A program made the translations under genes and the position numbers. Shown here piece by piece: positions 50,854 through 62,900 of a DNA stretch of 64,000 nucleotides (position 1 is the first letter of the stretch; each line of letters starts with the position of its first letter). The notes beneath the pieces are model-generated. The model did not search any database, had not been told where the DNA came from, and saw only the letters and a list, made by a program, of their open reading frames with translations. Origin of the DNA: Lactuca virosa (lineage: Eukaryota; Streptophyta; Magnoliopsida; Asterales; Asteraceae); NCBI GenBank assembly GCA_928212115.1, contig CAKMRJ010000001.1, positions 368,240,769 to 368,304,768 on the forward strand, given 5' to 3'.

Positions 50854-52695
50854 TGTAACGTCCATGTTTCTCGCTAGGAATTATTTATAAAAGATGTATT
50901 TACGTTGGTCAACAATTATAATTTTTTATTAATAAATAAAAGATAATTATTTGAGTATATGTGATTTGAGTGTATGTAACATTTCTAAGATAACTTAATA
51001 AACAGGGATAAAATATACGTTAAGAATAAATAACGCTTAAATCTGACTTCGTATGAGGAAGTTATGATTTTGCGAAGTTTCAGCCTAGTTGTGTCAACAC
51101 AAAAACCGAAATTAAATCGGTTGATTTTTAGGAAAAACAATCTAAACGAGAGTTGAAGATATTGTAAATACAATTCATCGATAAAAAGAGAGTCGAGAAC
51201 GAAATTCGTATGAAAGAGTTATGATTTTTATACAGACTTTAACAGTCTAAGCCTCTCTAAAAATATAAATAAAAAATAATTTGAGAATTAGCCTACGGAG
51301 TCTAAATGAAAGTTGTAGTACTCGTCCATAGCTACGCGTGAATATGAAGAACGTCGAAAACAGAGCTTGTATGAGAAATATACGATTTTTAGAAGTTTTG
51401 AAATTCATAATCGTCGACGCGCGCGCTTGGGTAGGTAGGCGCGGCGTGACTAGGTTCTAGAAGGTCGACGCGGACCACAGGAAACTTGACACGTGACACA
51501 AATATGAAGGAGAAACGTAGCGAAAATGCGCGACACACCCATTGTATAGGTGCGACGCATCCTGACCAAACCCCTATATAATGAGCTCGAATTCAGTTCA
51601 TTTCCCTCACACCTTTCCACATCAATTCTCTAGAAATTTTTTATTCCTTAGATCCGTCTTTCCCCTAGATTTTAGAATTATTTAGCGGGTCTCCAAGTTG
51701 TTAGAGAATCCAATGAATAGAAGCGTTTGGGTCAAAGTTCTGCGTGCGAACTTTCTGGACTTTTGTCAGGAAACTCTGTAAGTTAAAGTTGCAATTATTT
51801 TATTTCAAGTGTAACTTATATTTATATTCATAGTTGTTATTATGAATCTATACATAAAATTAATCAGTAATTCTATGTCATAATAATGATTGATCTACTT
51901 ATCGGGGGGGGGGATGTCTAGGCTAGATTTAGTGAGGTGTTTAAAGTGGGATTTCCAAACAGTATACTCTGTATACCAAATATGATCTTACCTTGTTATT
52001 CTTTACCTGATAGATCTTGATGTAGACATTGGGATTATTGAGGAATCTAGACTATCATAAGTCACAAGGAATATAAGACTAAGACTTAGTGATGTGTATA
52101 CCTAGGTCATATCAAAGGAAAAGCTAAGGTGTTAGGCGAAGCTCTACCCAGACCGCAAGTCATCAAATTTTAACAAGTGAGTGCATAATTACTTTCATCT
52201 TACACATAGATATGAATTATTTAATTAAATGTTATATATGCTTATTATATGTGCTTAAGATATTATGTGTTAGATTAAACAATATGAAATGATTTTTATT
52301 TGATTTAACCGTATATGTATTTTCATACTTATAATATATTGGATAATGAATGGTGCTGAGAGATGAAAATAATGATCAGAGGCATGACTTTTATAGTACA
52401 CTTGTACTAGCGATGTAGTCATCTAACAGATTATGGATGACAACTACAAACTATTCTAGACAATTCGGTGAAACACTGGTAGGCTTGCAACCTGTAGGCG
52501 ATGAACTATGTGTTCATGCAATGTACTCTATTCCCCCCTATGGTTTCCTTATTGACATGAATTGCTACGGAATCCCCGAAGCAACTGTTGATACATGAAA
52601 AGTGATCCTTTAGCAATCTGAGATGAAGCATGTCAGACGCGAGAGTGTTCCGAAGTGGAGTTATTCTAAGTCTGTAATGTGAATTTATTGTTACA
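50854..52695 (+). mobile_element. LTR H (probable solo LTR, about 1.84 kb)
   Basis: Starts TGTAACGTCC; a plausible end is TTATTGTTACA at 52695, with 4-bp AGTA on both sides. TATA-like CTATATAATGAG at about 51574 is preceded by a cluster of GTCGACGCG motifs at 51410-51560. A GTGAGT donor is at 52177; no clear acceptor was seen. The flanks are not one continuous element, so the 3' boundary is uncertain. Confidence 0.5.
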
Positions 52696-53110
52696 AGTAC
52701 TATTTTGTAAAGTTCCTTTTGTTTTTTAGTATAGTACAAGAGACAAGATCAACATTTGATCTTCAGAGGTCTCTTAGTCCATGCACTTTATCAGATTTTT
52801 CTTGTAGTTACTCCTTTGACTATTTAAGGAGTAGCCACCTATCTATCATGTGTGCAACATTCACCCTTGTCATCAATATAAAGAATCATTCAGTCATTCA
52901 TTCTCACTAACATTCTTATTGTTCTTGAATCTCTTTACACTGTTCATACTTATTATTTAATCATTTTAAGAACTTTGTTGAACTTCTTAATTCCAAGACA
53001 AGACTGGTTTACCAGAATTGTTTTGACCTTTATTATTAGCAGACATTGATCTTAAGTTAATTCAAGGTTTGAGTTCTCAAACCTTTTCCACGCAGATCCT
53101 TGCTTCCACA
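52696..53110 (+). mobile_element. Copia element I: LTR 3' part
   Basis: TATA-like GACTATTTAAGGAG at about 52818; ends CTTCCACA at 53110, followed by a PBS. The 5' boundary is not resolved (abuts LTR H). Confidence 0.6.
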
Positions 53111-53302
53111 ACTGGTATCACAGCCTAAGTGGTTGTCCTCTGAATCCATAAGAATAGATTATAGTTTATTATAGATTATCTTAGTATCTCAATCATTTCT
53201 GTGTTCATGATAAAAGTTCTTCTATATACCACTTCAGCTCTAATATTTTAACTTTAAAGGCTGCTTCTAATCAATCTCAAAAAATGTATTCAATGTAAAT
53301 AG
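53111..53302 (+). other. Copia I PBS, leader and gag start
   Basis: ACTGGTATCACAGCC at 53111 is a tRNA-Met type PBS with one change. AAAGGCTGCTTCTAATCAATC at about 53255 resembles a copia Gag start but its ATG appears to be AAG. Interrupted by element J at 53303. Confidence 0.55.
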
Positions 53303-53474
53303 TGTAACATTCCGTTTCAAATAAAATAAGTAAATAAATGAATAAAGTATATATATAATTAGCGAATCATTAAGGTTTTTATTTTTAAAGAGGGGGTATT
53401 TATAAGATTAATGCTTTGTATTGGCCAAGTAATTAATAAAGTAAATAAGTGAGATTTATTAATATCAATAAATC

Positions 53475-53535
<61 letters not shown>

Positions 53536-53803
53536 AGTCGAGGGTCCACATAGTAATTATGGGAAACTTCTTTTGAAGAGGGAATCAGGTCTGGGGGAAG
53601 AGTTGTCATAACGACAAACCTCAAGGGCTACTTCTGCCAATTTTTTAAATTGGTTCCGTGTTACCCCTGATAGTCGGCAAACGTGAATGGAACTTCGCTG
53701 AGGGTTTACTGTCGTGACCCGCATCAAAATTTTCTACCCTTCGATTGTGCACCATTCTCCTTAAATGGATCCCTAATTGTGATTGTATGCGTAGTGTATA
53801 TGT

Positions 53804-53834
<31 letters not shown>

Positions 53835-54690
53835 ATGGAGCTTTCTGGTAACTTTTCTGATCATTAGCTTCGGTAGCTGTGATCTTGTTGGTGGATCAAG
53901 AGAAGAGAAACGGGGTTGAGGGGGAGCTGCGATCTATCAACTTAAAGGGAGTGATTGGAAGCAGTAACCATTATATTCTTTTCTAAATCGAGGGCTTAGA
54001 GTTGTTATAGTGATGTTCAGGAAGATTTTGAGTTCTGGTGATGTTCTATATCAAGCCTGGTTCCGGCGAGCTATGTCTCCGGTGGTGGCGCTTAAAGCCA
54101 TCAATGGCAGTGATGATTATCAAAGTGCTTAATCTTCGTCTTGCTCTTGAAGAAATCATTGTTGGTGCCTTCAAAGAAACAATAAATGGGAGATTGAAAA
54201 GGAAGTCGTAAGATATATAGAAAGAAAGAGTTGGCGCCGGAGAGGGAGATGTCACCGGAGGAGGAGGCGTCACCGGAGAAGGAGGTATCACCGGTGAAGC
54301 TGGATCGCCGGAGGTGACATCGACCAGAAACCTTAATGCGGCTGAGGAAGATCGACAGGTAAAGAGTCTTCCTTGCTTTTGGACTCATGTGCCTATATTA
54401 GGTTAATTTGATGTGGGCCTTTGACCTTTGGACTAGGTTATTTATTTTTCGGGCTCTGGAATTCTTATTAAGCTTAGTGGACTCAACTCTCATATTATAA
54501 TAGAATATAATAGAATATGGGCTAGTTGTTCTTATGGATTCCATTCATTTAGATATAAATTTTAATGGAATAGTAATAAAAGCCTAATGGGCTCGTAACT
54601 AGTAAATGAGGTTTATCTAATTATTGGAGTCTTTTAAATTCAAGAGTCGGTGTTATCCCACTTTGATTAATGAAAAGAATATTACTCACG

Positions 54691-54696
<6 letters not shown>

Positions 54697-54776
<80 letters not shown>
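54697..54776. repeat. (TA)n microsatellite
   Basis: About 40 TA units. Reading frames through it on both strands are artefacts. Confidence 0.95.
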
Positions 54777-54779
<3 letters not shown>

Positions 54780-54928
54780 GACCATTTGTTGTGCGATCCA
54801 TATTTAGGATTATTGGATCATAACTTTCATTTATTAGTATATGGATATGAGTCTTAGACCGAGTTTTGATCCTGATGGGTATCAGGTGGTTTGTGCTAGC
54901 TGCGTTGGGGTTCATCTCTTTGATCCAG

Positions 54929-55446
54929 GTGAGTTTCCTCACTGTGTTTAGCGGGTCGAAGGCACCAATACCATCCCTTGTTATTATTCTAGGATGCTAG
55001 GAGTTTGCGTGGCCCTTGCATATGTTATATTGCTGCTATGTATGTCGGGCAGGGCCAGATGAGTATATTGAATGCTGGTTATTAGTACTTGTTCTTATGC
55101 TTATCGATCAAGGCCCAATGCCTGGAGGGGCTCGATGACTATATGGTATGCTATAGTCTTTGTGATTATTGCATGTGCTAGTGGGTTATATGTTTATATG
55201 ATTATATGGTTATATGATTATGTGTGTATTGGGCGGGGCCCAATGTTTGGCGGGGCCTAGTGAATGACAGATCTGTAATCCGAGCGGGGCTCGATGTTGG
55301 GCGGGGCCCAAGGCCGAGTGGGAATCGAGACCGGGCGAGGCCTGATGGAGGGCGGGGGGCTAGTATGTGATTTATGTATGTATGGTATATGGTATATTGG
55401 GGAACTCACTAGGCTTTGTGCTTATGGTTTTCAGTTTATGTTTCAG
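54929..55446 (+). other. Putative LTR leader intron in J
   Basis: 518 bp from GTGAGT to TTTCAG|GT, with GGGGAACTCACTAGGC and TTTGTGCTTATGG before the acceptor. Confidence 0.5.
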
Positions 55447-55640
55447 GTGCTTCATTTTTAAATGGAAGAGCTCGGGATGGTTGCAGGGCACATACCACAT
55501 GTTTCCGCAATCTATGATTTACTCTGATTCGATGATATTTTGCTAAATCTTGATTACCATGGTTTTATGGAAATTATATGTATTAGCGATTTATTCATTT
55601 AAAAACGAAAAATTTATGTCATTATTTTTGGGACGTTACA

Positions 55641-55660
55641 AGTTGGTATCAAAGTCTTGG
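55641..55660 (+). other. Primer-binding site of element J
   Basis: AGTTGGTATCAAAGTCTTGG directly after TTACA; the initiator tRNA-Met type with one change (CAAAG for CAGAG). Confidence 0.85.
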
Positions 55661-56571
55661 TTTGAGGGATTAAAACATACTCTCGGGTGTGTCTGAACTC
55701 AAACTGAGGGTTTGCTAAGTTTTCAAAAATGAAATGAAATGGTTTAAAAAATATAAAAAAGGGTTTTCAAATATAAGAAAGGGTGTGGTGCATGCAAACG
55801 ACCGAGCTCAAGTAAGTTTCTCCCAAAATACCATACATGTTATCTGATATGATTTGATATATGAAACTGTGAATCACAAGCTAGTTAGGGCTAAGGATCT
55901 GCTCAGTTTTTGCATAATAGAATGCTAGGAGAGATGCCTTTGTATGCCTGTTGTTTGAGCTTGTAGACTTGCATGCTAGTTTTGATTAGCCAGTGATAGG
56001 TTGGCCTGATATGTGATGACTTGTAGCCTAGGAAGCATGGGATGCTAGGGTTAGGTATAATTAGTACACCTAAGGCAATCAGTAGCGGGAGTGGGAGCTC
56101 CTAATATGATTTGTAGTATGTGGGATTGGATGCTCGTGATTATTCTATGGATTGGAGTGTTACTGCATGAATGCTGCTTGCTTTGTGCTTTGTGGAACTC
56201 ATAAGTGATGTAATTTAGATATTAAGTGAATATATCAAGTCACATGTGGCAAAGGTTGGATAATCTAAGAGTGACGGATTTGACCCTATTGCACAACTCT
56301 TGTTTGAGTCTAACCGTTGTAGGGATGTGTCTGTTACTCGAAGGATTATCTAAGCTTTGTTGCATGTGATTGTGTTCATGAGGTAGCTAACTGGCATCAT
56401 GAGGATTTCTTCAGCAGCTGATGGTAGGGTGAGGTCGGGAACCTAGGAAGCCTAGGGAACGCTTCAGTGGGTTTTGTAGCGTTGGGTAGCGAATGTTTGG
56501 GGTATGGATTTGAGATGGTGACTTAGAGGATTCGGTAGGATTCTTGAGGAAAGTATGGATAGGTGTGGAAG

Positions 56572-56592
56572 GTAGTATTGGGCCCGTACTAC
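56572..56592. promoter_or_regulatory. Dimer-initiation-like hairpin in the J leader
   Basis: GTAGTA, TT, GGGCCC, G, TACTAC. It ends 109 nt upstream of the gag ATG at 56702, as in A, B and C. Confidence 0.5.
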
Positions 56593-56637
56593 TGAAAGTA
56601 CATGATCCATACTCGAATCGAGGAGACTCTTGGAGAA

Positions 56638-56968
56638 TCTAGGAAGCTTGTGGAATGAGGATTATTGGGTATATATGGACCTTTTTGCATGTTGTTTCGG
56701 TATGGTGTTGAGCACTATGGAATGGGGTTCAGACTCTGGTTCCAGCTTAGGAGCAGGTACTGAGCCGATACATGCGCGGTCGTGGGAGTTCATCTCATCG
56801 GATCTAGGAAGCTTGTGGAATGAGGATTATTAGGTATATATGGACCTTTTTGCATGTTGTTTCAGTATGGTGTTGAGCACTATGGAATGGGGTTCAGACT
56901 CTGGTTCCAGCTTAGGAGCAGGTACTGAGCCGATACATGCGCGGTCGTGGGAGTTTATCTCATCGGAG
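56638..56968 (+). repeat. 165-bp tandem duplication covering the J gag start
   Basis: TCTAGGAAGCTTGTGGAATG at 56638 and 56803. The two copies differ at only a few bases. Each contains the gag ATG and first about 30 codons. Confidence 0.92.
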
Positions 56969-57180
56969 TTACTCGTGGTGTTTTGGAATGGACCCCGGTG
57001 GTCTGTGGTTTAGACAAGGAAGGGATTTTGGAGATCTTGGATGGTCATCTCGGGGCCTTTCGAGCCGAAGTTGTAGTAGGGCAGTTGGGGGCTCATCTGG
57101 AGCCCAAAGCTTGTGGATCTCTATAATCCTTCAGGAAGGAGGATCCTATTGTTAGTTCTTGTCATTTGGCATCGGAGGGG
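56702..57180 (+). pseudogene. Element J Gag N-terminal remnant
   Basis: MVLSTMEWGSDSGSSLGAGT, EPIHARSWEFISS (duplicated), then in the second copy VTRGVLEWTPVVCG, KEGILEILDGHLGAFRAEV. This aligns with A Gag (SGSGVEPVDEGLREFIAS, KITRGILESTPVIFG, KEGIIELMEDRLREFQSD). Degenerate after about 57100; no zinc knuckle. Confidence 0.75.
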
Positions 57181-58012
57181 AGTTTGGCACCATGTTCTCA
57201 GGGTGGTCAGGGTAACTCAGGAGGAGGAGGTCAGGATTCCTTTGGATGCTTTTGCGGGTATGCTTTTGCGGGGAGAATCAATCGGAATTTCTGGAAGTTT
57301 GGAAGGGTGTGGAACTTGGGCAAGTTTCACATCCTGGCCAGGGAGAGAGACGACCCAAGTGGCCGTTTAGATTGAGATTGTGTAAGTGGGAGTTCATGAA
57401 ACTTCCAACCGTTGGTCGGCTTCTTCTTTATTATGCATAATAGGCTTGTGGGTGAGTCCGGGATGAGGGCTTTGGGAATTCGAAGTATGACCCGAACATC
57501 TGAGTGGATGCAGGTTTCGGCTCAGCATACGCGGGGATGTGATGGTTAGGATGTGGTAAGGCCATGGGTGATAACCATGGTTGGCTTGTAGTGTTGTAAG
57601 ACTGTGATGAGATCGTAGCATTCACCAGTTCGAGGTAGACTACCGTTGGAGGTGGTCATGAGCATAAATGGGGAATCAGTGCGTGCCTTGGGCACGCCAC
57701 TCACGATTGTCGAAGAGTATTCTATGTTTAGGTTGAGGACCATTGATCCGAGTCGGAGTCAGGCCTGTGTAGCTCTAAGATGGGTGAGACCTGTGGGCGA
57801 GGCCGCTTCATGGTATAGTTGGCTGGGACCCGTGGGCGAGGCCCAATGTCGGGCAGGGCTCGATGACTGTATGGTATGCTATGGTCTTTATGATTATTGC
57901 ATGTGCTAGTAGGTTATATGTTTATATGATTATGTGTGTATCGGGCGGGGCCTGGTGAATGACAGATCTGTAATCCGAGCGGGGCTCAATGTCGGGCGGG
58001 GCCTGGTGAATC

Positions 58013-59532
58013 ACCACGGTTCAAGGAATGTTGATGGGTATTGATCATCTGGTGAAGACAAATTTGCAAGGAACTTATGTCTAATGACTAGACAGTCAAT
58101 TGAGTATGTTGAAGGTTACTGGTCCTCTGGTTCGGAAGCTGATGATGACTATGCTGAGTCAAACTATTACTACATGGCAACAAACGATCCACTTGGCTGA
58201 AGCATCATCCAACAGGTAAAATTCATGATCACTGATAATAATTTTGATTTGTCTGTTTGCGAACCTTATCTAACTCAAATTCAATAAGATATGACAGTTA
58301 TTCATAAAGCCTATGAGTCTGCCATAGAAGTTAGTGAGAAGCTGGATAGTGAGTTGATCCGTCTTAGATTACGATTTGAAGACTGCAAGCTTAAGATAGA
58401 ATCTTTAGAAAGAGAACTTGTAATGGCTATAGATGAATGTATCATTCTAAATGACAAATGTGAAATTTCAGTTCGTGAAAGAAATATTCGGGTAACAGAT
58501 AACAAACGTCTTAATGCTAAAACTGATGCTTTGCATAATTCGATTGATGTTCTTGAAGCTAATGAAAGAATGACACATAATTTTCCTCATCCTTGGTCCA
58601 AAGCACATGGTCTCGGAAGCGAGTTTCCGAAACCTATTGCTCATCCCTTGAAAGAACTTCAAAACCTAATGTTCATGGGAGACATTCTGAACCACACTTA
58701 TTCGGATATCCCTGTCTTGCCATTGTTGTCCCTTCAAGATACCTCAGACAAATATCAATCGTTGATTCCTGAGTTCAAACCAATCACTGTTACAAATCCC
58801 TATTCCATGTAATTTCAGCCTCTGATATCCCTGGACCTAAATCTTTCTTCGGAACCTTCACTTAGCACAGGTAGTACTGGAGTTAGCATTCCTAACTCTG
58901 GTGCTCCAAAAAATTGTGTTATTGAGGAAATCATTCCTAAGACAAACGGACATGACTCGGACCAATCCAATTCATTTTTGGGTGTCTCTTGATAGTGATA
59001 TAGAACTTAAGAGTGATGAAGACACTTCGTCCGATTCCTATGTATCCAACTCCAATGTGGTTTCTAAATTGACTCTAGTGTCAATTAAGCCTCGTTTCAA
59101 CAATCCATCGATTGGAAAAACTTCCAAGTCATCATCTGAATCTCGAAAGAAACTCTGGCTGAACAAGAAAGACATTGTTCATCCACAGACTGAAGCTAGG
59201 AAAGCTCTTGAAAAAGAAACTAGGTCTAGGCAATGCTCTAGGTTCCTTGAAAGATCCGAGAAGAGAGTGCCTCAAACAATCAGTCCATCTACTAGGAATC
59301 ACAATATCTTCATGCCTGTTAAGATTCTTAAGAGGACATCTATCCCTGTTAGTTCGGATGTTCGTAACACATCTGTCAATAGTTGTGTAAAAAATGTTAC
59401 CGTTGAGACCCCATTCAAGAAAATTGACTCTCCTCGGACAATTTCTTCTTCAATGTTTATTACTACCTCGGATGGCGTAATTTTTAAACCAAAACAATTT
59501 ACGAAATTAAATGTGCCTGCGAATACAGTAAA
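58013..59532 (+). pseudogene. Copia element I Gag, C-terminal part
   Basis: Resumes downstream of J with TRQSIEYVEGYWSSGSEADDDYAE, stops, then an open stretch 58291-58812 (YESAIEVSEKLDSELIRLRL, a charged coiled-coil), then 58901-59530 (VETPFKKIDSPRTI, DGVIFKPKQFTKLNVPANT). The long Gag with a coiled-coil C-terminal half is reminiscent of SIRE/Maximus-type copia elements, but no zinc knuckle, protease or RT is present to prove it. It ends abruptly at a reversed G-type LTR fragment. Confidence 0.6.
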
Positions 59533-59838
59533 CAAAGGCTATCTCTACCATCAGCCATAAAGGATGTCTCTACCATTAGCCCTAAGGCCATCTCTACCAT
59601 TAGCCATAAGGCTATCTCTACCATTAGCCACAAAGGCTATCTCTACCACATATCATGCACACATACATATCACACCTCTACGTAACAAGTAAACCAACTA
59701 TCACAAAATGGGCCGGCCTTGGTGCCTTAGACCCATTGGTATGGTGAGAAAACTCACCTCACAAAGCTGATTCGGCAACTGAATTCAGGTATGTCCTGTG
59801 CTACCCTTCCCAAACTGTTTATAATCAATGAGTAAATA
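59533..59838 (-). mobile_element. G-type LTR fragment, reversed
   Basis: Minus-strand match to 48440-49040: several TCTACCATTAGCCATAAGG units and the block around the donor (GGTGAG, CCCATTGGTATGGTGAG, AGGCCGGCCC). Both ends are broken. Confidence 0.75.
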
Positions 59839-61136
59839 TGTGACAACCGTCAAATTTCGGTCAAGTCAAAGTCAAACAAAGTCAACAAGTCAAACCGGTC
59901 AACTCCAATAACCCTTGTATGTTAGGGTTTACGTTATGTAATCACTATACAATTCGCTATTTTAATGAGAAATTATCATTTGGAAAGTTCATGTGTTTGA
60001 TTTTCCTTAGCCTTAACAGTGCTAAACAACGAACCAAAACGATAAAACATTATTGCACACTCATCGGGAGTGTGTACGACACTAAAACACGGTTTAACGG
60101 GGTTTACGAACCTTGCGTTATGAAGCCGGACACTCAAATTAATCACAAACGAAACCTCTCTAAATCGTTTTCACTCTATCTCTTTCTATTTGAAATCTCT
60201 CCCAAATCTCTCCCAAATCTCTCTTAAAAGTTCCCATAACTTTTTGGAATCATTCGGGTCATCCCGACCCTTAACCGGGTCAAAAACCACTTGAAACGGG
60301 GTAAAAACGGGTAAAATAGCCTTAAGGACCCAAAACGGAAACTTCAGGACCGAAGCCTCTCATCCGAGGCCTCGGATCCGAAGCCTCTCATCAGGACCGA
60401 AGCTGAAGCCTCTCAGGAGACCGAATCCGAAGCCATTAGACAGCAGCCTCGCATGCGAGGGTCCGAAGTCTCGGCCCCCATCCGAGAGGTCTCGCAGACG
60501 GCCCCTTTTTACCGGTTTTTCGACTACGACTTCGTTTTAACTCCGTTTTTCATTATTTTAACGTGGGATTTTCACCCAAAACTTTATTTTATAAACTAAG
60601 GCCCCAAAATATATAAATCTCCAGGGTTTTTATAAAAATATATTAAAAGAATTAGTGGTTGAACTAATTATTGAGGGAATATTTGCTTTTCCTTAATTTA
60701 TGGCAAAAGCAAACCACCACCACCTCACTCTATGATTAGCCACTCTTTCCCACTACCCCTTGTCACCTTAGTGGACCTTTACACCCAATCTCCAGCTCTT
60801 CCCACGTTCTAAGAGCTGGAGAATTGGTCATCTCTCCTCATTCTCATTAACTTCTTTCATTCTACACTTAGCAACCAAAGAACACTCTCCAAAATTCTCT
60901 CATCTTTTCTCTCAACTTCAAGAACTTCAAGGCTTTCTCCAGGGATTTCTTTCTTCAATTAGTAAGTATCTTCATCATTCATATAATTATTACACTCCAT
61001 TCTACTCAAATCATTGATATCTTACACATATTCCATCTTATTCGGTGTTAGATTCTCGAATCATCAAGACATCTTCTTAGTGTTCTTGGGTTGAACACTT
61101 CCTCTCTCTTACTTTCATCTACTGAAACCACATAGG

Positions 61137-62636
61137 GTGAGTTCATACCCCTACATTTACATGTTTTCTTAAGTTTTAAGGGGGGAATACAAGTAAAATC
61201 ATCAAGAACACAATTAAACTTTTTCTAACAGATTACATCAGAAAAGATGGACTTCGATCACGGACTGTTTTGGTCAACTTAAATATTTTAGTTTTCAAAA
61301 CTGTTCCAGGTGCAAGTAGTTCAAACTCTTAGCTTTAAAATGGCTACTTGCACATCTCCATATGATTTTTCTACAATTTATGGTGATTTTTACAAAACGG
61401 CCTATCATTTCAAAGGCAAACCCGGACCAGTCTGTGATTATGAACATTTTCACCTATGTTAGAGATCACTAAAAATCATGATAAAATTTACGAACAAACT
61501 AGACTCATATTCCAAACTCTCAGAATTTGCGGATTTGGATTTAGAGCTTTGATGATTTTTCTATAAATTTTCTAAGAACAGTAACAGAAACTGTATACAA
61601 CAAAAAGTTGGTGTCAATTTCATTTCACCTTGTAACATGTTGAGTAAGGTGTATATCTTTATGTGATTATATGTTATTGCAATATATGACATTTTATCTT
61701 AATATTTAGACACACATCAGTTTACAAATGGATTTGGACATATAAAATATAAAGAATAACAAGTGATTATAATCAAAGTACAACCGATACATTCAAACAT
61801 TTAATAAACTATTTTGAATATAGTTTGCATAAATTACTACGTACTACCCTTGGTTGATAAACTATAATAGGTATAGTTTATGATACATTACATAATACAT
61901 ACATTTAAAAAGGGTACATTTATACAAATGATATTTTCATTAAGCAAGGTACGGCCATACGGTACCAAGTTTTCATAACACGTAATTCCGTTAATGACTT
62001 TATGAAACATTACATAACACATACATTTAAAAAGGGTACATTTATACAAAGGATATTTTCATTAAGCAAGGTACGGCCATACGGTACCAAGTTTTCATTA
62101 CACTACACGTAAATTCGTTAATGACTTTGTGAGACATTTACTTCAAATTACCATTAAGTCCTGTATTGTAACCAGAGTCTCCTTGAGGGAGAGCGTGATA
62201 GTTGTGTATAGATCTATATTGGGTTTGACAAACCCACACCTAAACTGCATGCAATAGTTAGACCGATAGGTCTGGGGTGACAAATGTCATAACATTTCCG
62301 ACGCCTGAAGAACGTCGTTTTAGGCAACCTTGGTCATAGCATGGTTATAATAAACTCACATAAAGTATTAATAAACATTGGAATTTACGGGAACTTCATT
62401 AAAATTTAACGAGTTTATGTCGATTTAAACTTACATTATTTATTATAAGTAAGAAAAGTTACTTATACATTCCGGTCTTTGAATTTAAGACTACATATAC
62501 ATTTTAAGGAAAATATTGGATTTTCTAACACAAATACTAATTTTACAAACGAAAGGCTTTTAATAATACCAAACAAAAGCTTATGAACTCACCAACCTTT
62601 GTGTTGACACTCTTTCAAAACAACTTGTATTCTCAG
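61137..62636 (+). other. Putative LTR leader intron in K
   Basis: 1,500 bp from GTGAGTTCATAC to CTTGTATTCTCAG. The same boundary motifs occur in E (27360 and 35667) and LTR2 (6071 and 4664, minus). Confidence 0.45.
61889..62112. repeat. 112-bp duplication in LTR K
   Basis: ACATTTAAAAAGGGTACATT at 61911 and 62023, then AAGGTACGGCCATACGGTACC in both copies. Confidence 0.88.
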
Positions 62637-62881
62637 GAAATCATTAAACAGGTAACCAAGTGCTTTTGAGGATGGGACGCTAAGGCGTCTACTATTTCAT
62701 ATTTTGTCAACATATTGTAATTGATTCGTAAACATGTAATTCATACAATGATGTAACTTTTTCAATTATATATATGTTGGTTGTGTTTGCTTGAATTACT
62801 ATTACAATTGTTGTTATGATACTATACATGAAGTCCTCCACCCCCGGACATTTCCGCCATCCTTGGTTTGGGGGTGTGACA

Positions 62882-62900
62882 GATTGGTATCAGAGCACAG
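62882..62900 (+). other. Primer-binding site of element K
   Basis: GATTGGTATCAGAGCACAG directly after the LTR end; TGGTATCAGAGC is initiator tRNA-Met type. Confidence 0.9.

Larger units (their letters stand above)
53303..55640 (+). repeat. Element J 5' LTR (2,338 bp)
   Basis: (TA)n at 53477-53532 and 54697-54776 and (GA)n at 53811-53834 lie within. A CACCGG motif array (TCACCGGAGGAGG, ATCACCGGTGAAG) at 54230-54320. Donor CAG|GTGAGT at 54929 and acceptor TGTTTCAG|GT ending at 55446. Between them GGGCGGGGCC repeats at 55230-55370. Confidence 0.85.
53303..58012 (+). mobile_element. Element J, chromovirus fragment (5' LTR, gag remnant, broken 3' LTR)
   Basis: Complete 5' LTR 53303-55640 (TGTAACATTCCG ... 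TTTTGGGACGTTACA), PBS, leader, gag remnant. A piece of 3' LTR at about 57775-58012 matches 55100-55300 (GGGCGGGGCC, CGATGACT.TATGGTATGCTAT). No pol is present. It lies inside copia I, whose gag resumes at about 58012. Confidence 0.85.
59839..62881 (+). mobile_element. Element K 5' LTR (3,043 bp)
   Basis: TGTGACAACCGTC ... GGTTTGGGGGTGTGACA followed by a PBS. The same terminal style as E and LTR2. GAGGCCTC / GAAGCCTC motif cluster at 60355-60500. TATA-like AATATATAAATC at about 60608. Donor GGGTGAGTTCATAC at 61137 and acceptor TATTCTCAG ending at 62636. A 112-bp duplication lies at about 61889-62112. The block at 62165-62290 is shared with E and LTR2. The element continues beyond the window. 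Confidence 0.88.

Noticed and set aside
58291..58812. Host coiled-coil gene
   Set aside because: Its flanks read as copia Gag, and the upstream copia LTR and PBS with the J insertion between explain it better.
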